Assembly (NCBI RefSeq): GCF_000421165.1
Contig: NZ_ATWI01000010.1
Span: forward strand, 1 to 64,000
DNA from: Marinobacter daepoensis DSM 16072
GTDB lineage: Bacteria > Pseudomonadota > Gammaproteobacteria > Pseudomonadales > Oleiphilaceae
Reading direction: 5' to 3'
Length of the DNA: 64,000 nt
The position numbers were made by a program, and so were the translations under genes. Positions 17,043 to 25,739 of this stretch are shown one piece after another (the stretch's first letter is position 1; the number at the start of each line of letters is the position of its first letter). The notes beneath the pieces were generated by a model that did not search any database, was not told the DNA's origin, and saw only the letters and a list, made by a program, of their open reading frames with translations.

Positions 17043-18128
17043 ATGTCGATCAAGCATAAGCTTTCAAAACTGACCTATGGATTTACCGCCGCTGCCATGA
17101 TCACCGGTGGCCTGGCAAGTGCGGACGCCGTGGCCGCCGAGAAAGTACGCTGGCAGGTTCCTTTGGCCTTTCCTTCCCACCTGGTGGGCCTGACCACCCC
17201 GGTCAAGCATCTGACAGAAAATCTCAAGGCGATCTCCGGTGGGGATATCCAGTTGCGTTACTACGAGCCGGGTGAGCTGGTGCCTCCGTTTGAAATCATG
17301 GACGCAGTGGGAAGTGGCAAGTACCCGGCGGGCTACACCTGGGTAGGCTACGACCAGGGCACGATTCCGTCCCTGCCCCTGTACTCCGGTGCGCCGTTTA
17401 ATCTGGAGCCGCCCGCCTACCTTGCCTGGTATTACGAGGGCGATGGCCGTGAGCTGCTTGAGGAAATCTACGCTGAGCGCAACATTCACCCGATGCTGTG
17501 TTCCATCATCGGCCCGGAGGGAGCCGGCTGGTTTGCACAGCCCATTAAGGGCATGGATGACTTTGACGGCCTGAAAATCCGGTTTGCCGGTATTGGCGGC
17601 AAGGTACTGGAGAAACTGGGCGCGTCTGTCACCATGGTGCCCGGCGGTGAGATCTATCAGGCTCTTGAGCGCAAAACCATTGATGCCACGGAGTTCTCTC
17701 AGCCGGCGATCGACAAGATGCTGGGCCTGGACCAGATCATCAAGAACTACATCATGCCAGGCTGGCACCAGACCCTGACCACGTCACACCTCCTGGTGAA
17801 CAAGGACACCTGGGAAAAACTCAAACCCGAAACCCGTGCTTTGATCGAGATGGGTTGTGAATCCGCCACCCTCAAAGGTTTTGCCCAGAGTGAATGGGCT
17901 CAGCCGACGGCATTGCGTGACTACGAGAAGGAAGGGGTGACCGCGCAGACTCTGCCCGAGCCGGTTCTGCGGGAGCTGCAAAAGGTGACCAACGAGGTTC
18001 TGGATGAAATCGCTGCCGAGGACGACATGTTCAAGCGCGTCCTGACCAGTCAGCGGGAATTCATGGAACATCATTCCATCTGGCACTCCAAGGGCTACCT
18101 GCCCAGAGACTTCTACCAGTACGACTGA
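17043..18128 (+). CDS. dctP: TRAP transporter solute-binding protein (DctP type)
   Basis: The product is 361 aa with a signal peptide (cut after SADAVAAE) and the DctP fold. Recognisable parts are YYEPGELVPPFEIMDAVGSG and IRFAGIGGKVLEKLGASVTMVPGGEIYQALE. The Arg in IRFAG normally holds a carboxylate ligand. The start is the ATG at 17043 after AAGGA. It is followed by dctQ, dctM, 3HB dehydrogenase and acetoacetyl-CoA synthetase, so the ligand is most likely (R)-3-hydroxybutyrate or acetoacetate; this is inferred from context. Confidence 0.85.
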   Translation: MSIKHKLSKLTYGFTAAAMITGGLASADAVAAEKVRWQVPLAFPSHLVGLTTPVKHLTENLKAISGGDIQLRYYEPGELVPPFEIMDAVGSGKYPAGYTWVGYDQGTIPSLPLYSGAPFNLEPPAYLAWYYEGDGRELLEEIYAERNIHPMLCSIIGPEGAGWFAQPIKGMDDFDGLKIRFAGIGGKVLEKLGASVTMVPGGEIYQALERKTIDATEFSQPAIDKMLGLDQIIKNYIMPGWHQTLTTSHLLVNKDTWEKLKPETRALIEMGCESATLKGFAQSEWAQPTALRDYEKEGVTAQTLPEPVLRELQKVTNEVLDEIAAEDDMFKRVLTSQREFMEHHSIWHSKGYLPRDFYQYD

Positions 18129-18206
18129 TCAGCGGATGATGATCGTGGCAGGCGGCGTTGTTTGGCTGCCTGCCTTCTCCTGGCATCCGGACTATTCGAG
18201 GTTGTT

Positions 18207-18824
18207 GTGACTGATACCAATGTATCCGGGGATGAGCAGTCCCCGGCCCCCGACGAGGCGTTGTTGCCCACCAATGCGCTGGCCTGGCGGCTGGACCGGC
18301 TGGTGGTGGCCGTCGGCCGCCTGGGTTCATGGCTGTGGATCGGCGTGCTGGTGGTGGTGCTGATCAATGTATTTTCCCGTTATGTGCTGTCCCAGGGGTC
18401 CATTGCCCTGGAAGAATTGTCGTGGCATCTGTTCGGCACGGCCACCATGCTGACGCTGGGGTACGCCGTTGTGCGTGACGATCATGTGCGGGTGGATGTG
18501 CTGAAAGAAAAGTTTTCGCCCCGTGTCCAGGCCAGCATTGAACTGATGGGGATTGCCCTGCTGGCGTTGCCGGTCATTTACCTGATGGTTGAGGTGCTGG
18601 TGCCCTATGCCTGGAAAGCCTGGATCTACCAGGAGCGGTCCCAGGCCCCCAGTGGTTTGCCGTACCGGTTTATCTTCAAGAGCATGCTGCCCCTGGGGCT
18701 GATTTTCGTCATGATTGCGCTGTTCTCAAGGCTTCTGCGCTGCGCCACCTTTCTGTTCGGGTTTCCCCGGGCGGTGGTTCCTCCCAACGATGATCGCCGG
18801 TCTGCCGGCCATCCCAATCCCTGA
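18207..18824 (+). CDS. dctQ: TRAP transporter small permease (DctQ type)
   Basis: The product is about 205 aa from a GTG at 18207, with GAGG just upstream; the frame is open to 18162 but no better start is seen. Four transmembrane helices follow a hydrophilic N-terminus of about 45 residues. The second helix region has LEELSWHLFGTATMLTLGYAV, then DDHVRVDVL, the hallmark of DctQ. It forms the membrane complex with DctM. The C-terminus is polar and ends 17 nt before dctM. Confidence 0.85.
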   Translation: MTDTNVSGDEQSPAPDEALLPTNALAWRLDRLVVAVGRLGSWLWIGVLVVVLINVFSRYVLSQGSIALEELSWHLFGTATMLTLGYAVVRDDHVRVDVLKEKFSPRVQASIELMGIALLALPVIYLMVEVLVPYAWKAWIYQERSQAPSGLPYRFIFKSMLPLGLIFVMIALFSRLLRCATFLFGFPRAVVPPNDDRRSAGHPNP

Positions 18825-18841
18825 TCAATGAGGCAGACGTC

Positions 18842-20212
18842 ATGGGTGTAGAAGCGATTCTTGTTATCGCCATGTTCGCCAGCTTCATGGTGCTCCTGTT
18901 ACTGGGGTTCCCGGTTGCCTGGTCACTGGCAGGGATTGGCCTGGTGTTCGCCATTGTCGGGCACGTTATGGTGGAATATTTTGACTCCTCCCTGTGGTTT
19001 ACCTGGCAGGGGACCATGGGGGTACTTGATGCCAGAATCTATGGCATTGTCGCCAACGAATTGATGGTGGCGCTGCCCATGTTTATTTTCATGGGCATTA
19101 TGCTGGACCGCTCCGGTATCGCTGAAAAACTGATGCACAGCCTGGTTCGGGTGCTTGGCCCTCTGCGTGGCGGGTATGCGATCACGGTGGTCATTGTGGG
19201 TGTGCTGCTGGCTGCTTCCACCGGTATTGTGGGTGCCTCGGTGGTGTTGCTGGGCATGTTGTCTCTGGGGCCGATGATGCAAGCCCAGTACAACAAATCC
19301 CTGGCGGTGGGCACGGCGTGTTCGGTCGGAACCCTGGGCATTCTGGTGCCGCCAAGCATCATGCTGGTGTTGATGGCGGACCGGCTGGGAACGTCAGACG
19401 CGTCGGTTGGCAAGTTGTTCATGGGGGCGCTGATCCCGGGCATCATGCTGGGGGTTCTGTACATCCTGTACATTCTCATCGCCTCGTTCCTGAAAAAAGA
19501 CCTGGCCCCGGCCCCGAAAGATCGAACACCACTTGATGCGCGGGCCTGGCTGGACGTTCTCAAGGCGGTGTTGCCACCAATGGCCCTGATTATTGCGGTC
19601 CTTGGGTCAATCTTTTTCGGGGTGGCCACCACCACCGAAGCGTCGGCGGTTGGTGCCGGTGGGGCCATGCTGATGGCCTTTGTCAGCAAGCGGCTGGATA
19701 TGGCGACGCTGAAAGAGTCGCTGTATCAGACCAGCCGGACATCGGCCTTTATCTTTGGCATCTTCATTGGTGCGACGGTGTTTGCTTCGGTCCTGCGTGG
19801 GCTGGGGGGCGATGAGGTAATCGAAAGTGCGATCACCGGCTTGCCGTTTGGCACGACGGGCGTGCTCCTGACGGTGTTGTTTATCACCTTCCTTCTGGGG
19901 TTCTTTCTGGATTGGGTGGAAATCACGCTGATTATCCTGCCTCTGGTGGCGCCGGTGCTGTTCAAGATGGGGGTAGAGCCGGTCTGGTTCGCCATCATGT
20001 TTGCCATCTGCCTCCAGACGTCTTTCCTGACGCCGCCGGTTGGGTTTTCTCTGTTTTATATAAAGGGTGTCTGCCCTCCGGGCATTACCACTCGGCACAT
20101 CTATCTGGGGGTCTTGCCGTTCATTGCGCTTCAGTTGCTGGCGCTGGCACTGGTGTTCTGGTTCGAACCCCTGGCCACCTGGCTGCCGAACGAAGTTTAC
20201 GGAGGGTCCTGA
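18842..20212 (+). CDS. dctM: TRAP transporter large permease (DctM type)
   Basis: The product is 456 aa, very hydrophobic, with 11-12 membrane segments. DctM signatures are visible: PMFIFMGIMLDRSGIAEKL, then STGIVGASVVLLGMLSLGPM, then VGTACSVGTLGILVPPSIMLV and LQTSFLTPPVGFSLFYIKGV. It carries the Na+-coupled transport path. Length is at the upper end for the family because of a polar loop around residues 215-240. It is followed after 56 nt by the 3HB dehydrogenase gene, without a terminator between them. Confidence 0.9.
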   Translation: MGVEAILVIAMFASFMVLLLLGFPVAWSLAGIGLVFAIVGHVMVEYFDSSLWFTWQGTMGVLDARIYGIVANELMVALPMFIFMGIMLDRSGIAEKLMHSLVRVLGPLRGGYAITVVIVGVLLAASTGIVGASVVLLGMLSLGPMMQAQYNKSLAVGTACSVGTLGILVPPSIMLVLMADRLGTSDASVGKLFMGALIPGIMLGVLYILYILIASFLKKDLAPAPKDRTPLDARAWLDVLKAVLPPMALIIAVLGSIFFGVATTTEASAVGAGGAMLMAFVSKRLDMATLKESLYQTSRTSAFIFGIFIGATVFASVLRGLGGDEVIESAITGLPFGTTGVLLTVLFITFLLGFFLDWVEITLIILPLVAPVLFKMGVEPVWFAIMFAICLQTSFLTPPVGFSLFYIKGVCPPGITTRHIYLGVLPFIALQLLALALVFWFEPLATWLPNEVYGGS

Positions 20213-20268
20213 CCAGGCCCTTCGTTCGATTCCCGTAACACGTTTCAATCTGCAAGGAGAGTGAGACC

Positions 20269-21048
20269 ATGCGTCTTCGCAATCAAGTTGCTCTGATTAC
20301 CGGCGCTGGCCGGGGCATTGGCCGGGCCATTGCCGAACATTTCGCGCGTGAAGGCGCGCGGGTGGCGGTGGCCGACCTGACGCTGGAAAGTGCCGCTGAT
20401 ACCGTGGCCGCCATTGAAAAGGCAGGAGGAACCGCCATCGCCCTGGCCATGGATGTCACCGATGAGCAAGCGGTCGAACAAGGCGTAGAGGCCATTGTTG
20501 AGCAGTGGGGGCAACTGGACGTTGCCCTGGCCAACGCGGGTATCCAGCACATAGACCCCGTGCACAAACTGACGTTCGCCGACTGGCGTAAGGTGATGAA
20601 CGTGCACCTGGACGGGGCGTTTCTGGTTACACGCGCCGCGCTGCGACAGATGTACACCCAGGGCGCGGGTACCATGCTCTATATGGGCTCGGTACACTCG
20701 GTGGAAGCCTCTCCGCTCAAGGCGCCCTACGTGGCAGCCAAACATGGCATGCTCGGGTTGTGTCGGGCGGTGGCAAAAGAAGGGGCAGAGCATGGTGTGC
20801 GCAGCAACATCATCTGTCCCGGCTTTGTGCGCACGCCGCTGGTAGATCGGCAGATTCCGGAACAGGCCAAAGAGCTGGGCATTTCTGAAGAAGAAGTCAT
20901 TCGTAACGTCATGCTCAAGAATACGGTAGACGGTGAATTCACCACCCTTGAGGATGTATCGGAGCTGGCGGTACACCTGGCTGCGTTCCCCTCTGCCGCC
21001 CTGACCGGCCAGTCGATCGTGGTCAGTCACGGCTGGCACATGCAGTAA
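20269..21048 (+). CDS. hbdH: 3-hydroxybutyrate dehydrogenase
   Basis: The product is a 259-aa short-chain dehydrogenase that oxidises (R)-3-hydroxybutyrate to acetoacetate with NAD+. The dinucleotide motif is GAGRGIG (residues 12-18), with NAG at 88-90, Ser in MGSVHS and the YVAAK catalytic pair. C-terminal VKxxG-type features include [17 protein letters not shown] and the 3HBDH-like [29 protein letters not shown] lies 8 nt before the ATG. The gene ends 15 nt before the acetoacetyl-CoA synthetase start, so reaction product and next substrate are encoded side by side. Confidence 0.88.
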   Translation: MRLRNQVALITGAGRGIGRAIAEHFAREGARVAVADLTLESAADTVAAIEKAGGTAIALAMDVTDEQAVEQGVEAIVEQWGQLDVALANAGIQHIDPVHKLTFADWRKVMNVHLDGAFLVTRAALRQMYTQGAGTMLYMGSVHSVEASPLKAPYVAAKHGMLGLCRAVAKEGAEHGVRSNIICPGFVRTPLVDRQIPEQAKELGISEEEVIRNVMLKNTVDGEFTTLEDVSELAVHLAAFPSAALTGQSIVVSHGWHMQ

Positions 21049-21063
21049 TTGATGGAGAGACGG

Positions 21064-23052
21064 ATGAGCAATACAGAACAATCACCGGTGGTCTGGACTC
21101 CGGACGAGGATACCCTCACTCATTCCCGCATGGGCCGGTTCAAGGCCTGGCTGGAGCAGCAGGGCTTTGGCCCGTTTGCTGACTATCACGCTCTGCACCA
21201 ATGGTCCGTGACCGAACTGGAGACCTTCTGGCAAAAGGTCTGGGACTACTGCGGCCTGGTTTGTGAAACGCCAGCCAAGCGGGTGCTGGGCAATCGGGAG
21301 ATGCCCGGTGCCGACTGGTTCCCGGGCATGACCCTGAACTTCGCCGCTAACCTGTTGCAGCCGGCAGACGGCGATCAGGCGAATCGCGAGGCGGTGGTGG
21401 CCTATTGTGAAACCCGCCCGGTGTTGCGCAAGACCTATGCCGAGCTGAAAGCCGATACTGGCGCTCTGGAAGCCTTCCTGCGCAGCCGGGGCATTGCCAA
21501 AGGTGACCGTGTTGCTGGCGTGGTGACCAATGGTTACGAGGCCATGGTTGGGATGCTGGCGGCGACCAGTCTGGGGGCTATATGGAGCTCGGCTTCCCCG
21601 GATTTCGGTATTGGCGCCATCAATGACCGTTTCGGCCAGATCGAGCCGACTGCCCTGATTGTCGTTAATGGCTATGGCTACGGCGGCAAGGTCTTTTCCC
21701 GTCAGAATGATTTCGCCGACCTGATTGCCGGCCTGCCTTCCCTGAAAGTGGTGGTTAGCATCGCGCAACTGCCGGAGGAAGCCCCGATTCCGGGTGAACT
21801 GGTAACCACCTGGGATGACGCTATTGCCTTCGGCTGTGGTCAGGCCCCCTCGTATACGCCGGTGGCTCCTGATCATCCGGTTTACATTCTGTATTCCTCC
21901 GGAACCACCGGCAAACCCAAGTGCATCGTGCATGGCACCGCCGGGTTGCTGGTCAACCATGCCAAGGAGCTGATACTGCATGGGGATATCGGCCCGGGGG
22001 ACCGGTTCCTGTACTTCACCACCTGTGGCTGGATGATGTGGAACTGGCAGGCGTCGGCGTTGATGACCGGCGCGGCCGTGATTACCGTGGACGGTTCCCC
22101 GGGTTACCCGGACCTGAATGCCCTCTGGCAAACCGTGGCGGAAGAGCGAGTCACCCATTACGGCACCAGTGCCCGTTTTATTGCCGGTTGTCGCAAAGCC
22201 GGCCTGAAACCGGCCCGAACTCTGGACCAGAGCCACTTGCGGGTGGTGTTTTCCACCGGTTCCCCGCTGCTGCCGGAAGATTATGACTGGATGTACACCG
22301 ACGGCGCCCCCCATACACTGCTGGGTTCCATTGCCGGTGGCACCGATATCTGTGGCTGCTTTGTGGGAGCCACCCCGCTGCTGCCGGTACGCCGGGGGGA
22401 GATCCAGTGTCGTCTGCTGGGCGTGGATGCAGTGGCCTACGGCGATGACGGACAGCCGGTGAGCGAAGGCCGGGGCGAGCTGGTGTGCCGCCAGCCGTTA
22501 CCGTCCATGCCGGTGAGTTTCTGGCAGGATGCCGGTAACGAACGGTACCGGGAAGCCTATTTCAACACCTTCCCCGGTGTCTGGGCCCATGGCGACTTTA
22601 TCGAATTCACCGAACACGGTGGCGCCATCATCTATGGCCGCTCCGACGCGACGCTCAATCCCGGCGGTGTCCGTATTGGAACCGCAGAAATCTACCGGCA
22701 GGTGGAGACCATTGCCGATGTCAAAGACAGCCTGGTGGTTGGCCGCCAGATTGACGGTGATGTGGAAGTGGTGCTGTTGGTGGTTCCCGCCGAAGGCCTC
22801 TGCGTCACTGACGAGCTGGCGAAGACTCTGAGGACCCGGATTCGTGAAGGGGCCAGCCCGAGACACGTGCCCCGGCATATCGTTGAGGTACCAGATATCC
22901 CCTACACCCGCAGCGGCAAGAAAGTGGAGCTGGCCGTCGCGCGGCTGATCAACGGCTCCCGGAAGGCCGACAACCGGGATGCTCTGGGTAACCCGGAAGC
23001 GCTGGACAGTATCCGGGAGTGTCTGAAGCTGGCAGCGTTGTTGCCTGAGTAA
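21064..23052 (+). CDS. Acetoacetate-CoA ligase (acetoacetyl-CoA synthetase)
   Basis: The product is 662 aa, the usual length for this family. It is an ANL-type ligase activating acetoacetate with ATP and CoA. The phosphate loop is YILYSSGTTGKPKCIVHG near residue 280. The family-specific N-terminus has FWQKVWDYCGL and DWFPGMTLNFAANLL. The C-terminal core SGKKVELAVA has the catalytic Lys. The start is the ATG at 21064 preceded by GGAGAGA; the ATG at 21052 sits before that ribosome site. It completes the route oligomer, 3HB, acetoacetate, acetoacetyl-CoA. Confidence 0.9.
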   Translation: MSNTEQSPVVWTPDEDTLTHSRMGRFKAWLEQQGFGPFADYHALHQWSVTELETFWQKVWDYCGLVCETPAKRVLGNREMPGADWFPGMTLNFAANLLQPADGDQANREAVVAYCETRPVLRKTYAELKADTGALEAFLRSRGIAKGDRVAGVVTNGYEAMVGMLAATSLGAIWSSASPDFGIGAINDRFGQIEPTALIVVNGYGYGGKVFSRQNDFADLIAGLPSLKVVVSIAQLPEEAPIPGELVTTWDDAIAFGCGQAPSYTPVAPDHPVYILYSSGTTGKPKCIVHGTAGLLVNHAKELILHGDIGPGDRFLYFTTCGWMMWNWQASALMTGAAVITVDGSPGYPDLNALWQTVAEERVTHYGTSARFIAGCRKAGLKPARTLDQSHLRVVFSTGSPLLPEDYDWMYTDGAPHTLLGSIAGGTDICGCFVGATPLLPVRRGEIQCRLLGVDAVAYGDDGQPVSEGRGELVCRQPLPSMPVSFWQDAGNERYREAYFNTFPGVWAHGDFIEFTEHGGAIIYGRSDATLNPGGVRIGTAEIYRQVETIADVKDSLVVGRQIDGDVEVVLLVVPAEGLCVTDELAKTLRTRIREGASPRHVPRHIVEVPDIPYTRSGKKVELAVARLINGSRKADNRDALGNPEALDSIRECLKLAALLPE

Positions 23053-23123
23053 GCCGGGTCTGCACCGCGTCAAGGTGTGTGTGGCTGGGATCGCGGGGGC
23101 GGTCTCAGCTTTGGTTTTCAGTC

Positions 23124-23139
23124 ATTTTGTCGACAAAAT
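23124..23139. promoter_or_regulatory. Perfect palindrome ATTTTGTCGACAAAAT
   Basis: The 16-bp perfect palindrome has the TTGTCGACAA core used by several GntR-family repressors of carboxylic acid metabolism. It lies between acetoacetyl-CoA synthetase and icd, about 70 bp after the former's stop, and no GntR gene is in the window. Confidence 0.5.
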
Positions 23140-23269
23140 ATGGGCTGGCGCGCCAGAAATGAGGGGCGCGGCCCGGCTAGCGTTCCTGACAAATGTTAGA
23201 AAGTTTCGTAAATTCCGGCCATTTCATCGTCCTGTCATCGAAGATCAGGCATTTTAAGTCCGTTCTTAT

Positions 23270-23312
23270 ACTAAGATCGTAACCAAAGTTTTGTAAAAAA
23301 TGCTATCTTAGT
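23270..23312. promoter_or_regulatory. Long-spaced inverted repeat upstream of icd
   Basis: ACTAAGAT (23270-23277) and ATCTTAGT (23305-23312) are perfect 8-bp arms separated by 27 nt of AT-rich DNA. This region lies 107-149 bp before the icd start and probably contains its promoter (TATACT at 23267-23272). It could be an operator for a dimer pair or a leader hairpin. Confidence 0.45.
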
Positions 23313-23418
23313 AGGTCTGTCAAAAGTTCCGAATCAGTCACTGGCCAGCCCGGACGTTCACAAGACGCCCGACCGCGCCATGACCGTCCTGAACCCACCC
23401 ATTAGCCTGAGGACGAAA

Positions 23419-25662
23419 ATGACATCATCCAAAGCCAAGATTGTCTACACATTGACCGACGAGGCTCCCGCCCTCGCTACCCGGTCACTGCTTCCTATCC
23501 TGGAAACCTTCGCCAAGCCGGCTGGCATTGATTTTGACACCAGCGATATCTCCCTCGCGGCGCGCATTCTGGCAGGGTTCCCGGACTACCTTGAGGAAGA
23601 TCAGCGGGTTCCGGACGCCCTGGCGGAGTTGGGTGAGTACACCAAGGATCCGGACGCCAACATCATCAAGCTGCCGAACATTTCAGCCTCGATCCCACAG
23701 CTGCGCGCGGCGATCAAGGAGCTGAACGCACAGGGCTACAAGGTGCCGGAGTACAAGGAGCACCCTGAGAACGACGAAGAGAAAGAAATCCACGCCCGCT
23801 ACAGCAAGGTACTGGGCAGTGCCGTCAACCCGGTGCTGCGTGAAGGCAACTCCGACCGTCGTGCCCCGGCCGCGGTCAAAGCGTTTGCCCGCAAGTACCC
23901 GCATTCCATGGGTGAGTGGAGCCCGGCTTCCCGGACACACGTCGCCCACATGCGCGGTGGCGACTTCTACTCCAGCGAACAGTCCGTGACGCTGGACAAG
24001 GCGACCAATGCGCGCATTGTGTTTGAGAACAAACAGGGTGAGCAGACGGTACTCAAGCCTGAGCTGCCGCTGCTTGAAGGTGAAGTGCTGGACGGCATGT
24101 TCATGAGCAAGAAGGCTCTGGTGAAGTTCTTCGAGGACGCCATTGCCGATTGTGAGAACACCGGGGTGATGTTCTCCCTGCACGTGAAAGCCACCATGAT
24201 GAAGATCTCCCACCCGATCGTGTTTGGTCACGCGGTGAAGGTTTTCTACAAAGAGCTGTTCGACAAGTACGGCGATCTGTTCACGGAGATCGGCGTTAAC
24301 CCGAACAACGGTCTGTCCTCGGTGATCGAGAAGATCAAGCAGCTGCCCGAGTCCAAGCAGGAGCAGATTCAGGAAGACCTGCACGCGTGCTACGAGCATC
24401 GTCCTGAGATTGCCATGGTGGATTCCGTCAAGGGCATCACCAACCTGCACGTTCCCAGTGACGTGATCGTTGATGCGTCAATGCCGGCGATGATCCGCAA
24501 CTCTGGCAAGATGTGGGCCCGCGACGGCAAGCTGAAAGACACCAAAGCGGTGATGCCTGAATCCACCTACGCCACCATCTACCAGGAAGTGATCAACTTC
24601 TGTAAGACCCACGGTGCGTTTGATCCGACCACCATGGGCACGGTGCCCAACGTTGGGCTGATGGCTCAGAAAGCCGAGGAGTACGGCTCCCACGACAAGA
24701 CCTTCGAGATGAAGGAAGACGGTGTTGTCCGTGTGATTGCGGAAGACGGTACCGTGCTGACCGAGCACAATGTTGAGGAAGGTGATATCTGGCGTGCCTG
24801 CCAGACCAAAGACCTGCCCATTCGTGACTGGGTCAAGCTGGCGGTGAACCGCTCCCGTTCCAGCGGAATGCCGGCGGTATTCTGGCTGGATGATGAGCGT
24901 GCCCACGATGCTCAGCTGATCAAGAAGGTCAACACTTACCTGGCGGACCTGGACACTGAGGGTCTGGATATTCGCATCATGTCTCCGGTGCGTGCTATCC
25001 GCTGGACCATGGAGCGTCTGATCCGTGGCCTGGATACTATTTCGGTGACCGGTAACGTGCTGCGTGACTACCTCACCGACCTGTTCCCGATTCTGGAACT
25101 GGGCACCAGTGCCAAGATGCTCTCCATCGTGCCGTTGCTGAATGGTGGTGGTCTGTATGAGACCGGTGCCGGTGGATCAGCTCCAAAGCATGTTCAGCAG
25201 CTGATTCAGGAGAACCATCTGCGTTGGGATTCCCTGGGTGAGTTCCTGGCGACGGCGGTGTCTCTGGACGAGCTGGGTGAAAAACAGGATAACCCGCGGG
25301 CTCGCCTGTTGGGTCAGACTCTGGACAAGGCCACCGAGCGCCTGCTCGAAAACAACCAGTCGCCCTCACGCGTGACCGGTGAGCTGGATAACCGTGGTTC
25401 TCACTTCCATCTGGCTCGTTACTGGGCGGAAGCACTGGCTAGCCAGAGCGAAGATCAGGAGCTCAAAGAGTTCTTCACCAAGCTGTCTGCGCAGCTGGAA
25501 GAGAACAAGGACAAGATCCTGGAAGAAATGACCGTGGTCCAGGGCCATCCGGCAGATATCGGTGGTTACTACCACGCGCCCATGGAAAAGGTGTGTGAGA
25601 TCATGCAGCCGAGCGCTACCCTCAACACGATCCTGGCTGATGCTCGGGAATCCGTGAAGTAA
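23419..25662 (+). CDS. icd: Isocitrate dehydrogenase, NADP+-dependent, monomeric type
   Basis: The product is 747 aa, typical of the roughly 740-aa monomeric class (IDH-II). It oxidatively decarboxylates isocitrate in the TCA cycle. Family blocks visible are [34 protein letters not shown], and [22 protein letters not shown]-terminal [16 protein letters not shown] provides NADP contacts. The start is the ATG at 23419 after GAGGA; another ATG at 23380 lacks a ribosome site. It is a single gene with its own terminator. Confidence 0.93.
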   Translation: MTSSKAKIVYTLTDEAPALATRSLLPILETFAKPAGIDFDTSDISLAARILAGFPDYLEEDQRVPDALAELGEYTKDPDANIIKLPNISASIPQLRAAIKELNAQGYKVPEYKEHPENDEEKEIHARYSKVLGSAVNPVLREGNSDRRAPAAVKAFARKYPHSMGEWSPASRTHVAHMRGGDFYSSEQSVTLDKATNARIVFENKQGEQTVLKPELPLLEGEVLDGMFMSKKALVKFFEDAIADCENTGVMFSLHVKATMMKISHPIVFGHAVKVFYKELFDKYGDLFTEIGVNPNNGLSSVIEKIKQLPESKQEQIQEDLHACYEHRPEIAMVDSVKGITNLHVPSDVIVDASMPAMIRNSGKMWARDGKLKDTKAVMPESTYATIYQEVINFCKTHGAFDPTTMGTVPNVGLMAQKAEEYGSHDKTFEMKEDGVVRVIAEDGTVLTEHNVEEGDIWRACQTKDLPIRDWVKLAVNRSRSSGMPAVFWLDDERAHDAQLIKKVNTYLADLDTEGLDIRIMSPVRAIRWTMERLIRGLDTISVTGNVLRDYLTDLFPILELGTSAKMLSIVPLLNGGGLYETGAGGSAPKHVQQLIQENHLRWDSLGEFLATAVSLDELGEKQDNPRARLLGQTLDKATERLLENNQSPSRVTGELDNRGSHFHLARYWAEALASQSEDQELKEFFTKLSAQLEENKDKILEEMTVVQGHPADIGGYYHAPMEKVCEIMQPSATLNTILADARESVK

Positions 25663-25703
25663 GGCCGTCAGGCAGCCGGGCCCCAGGCCCGGCCTGAATC
25701 CTG

Positions 25704-25739
25704 AAAACCCGGTGAGCGTCAGGCTGACCGGGTTTTTTT
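25704..25739. terminator. Bidirectional terminator between icd and the antiporter gene
   Basis: AAAACCCGGT pairs with ACCGGGTTTT, followed by further T on the plus strand and T-rich on the minus strand. It serves icd and the convergent gene ending at 25738. Confidence 0.88.

Larger units (their letters stand above)
23053..23418. other. Intergenic region upstream of icd
   Basis: About 365 bp without a credible gene. It holds a perfect 16-bp palindrome at 23124 and a long-spaced inverted repeat at 23270-23312 (separate entries). No clear intrinsic terminator follows the acetoacetyl-CoA synthetase gene. Confidence 0.6.

Noticed and set aside
21082-22314. 410-codon minus-strand frame opposite acetoacetyl-CoA synthetase
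   Set aside because: Antisense shadow; the plus strand has the full ANL ligase motifs.
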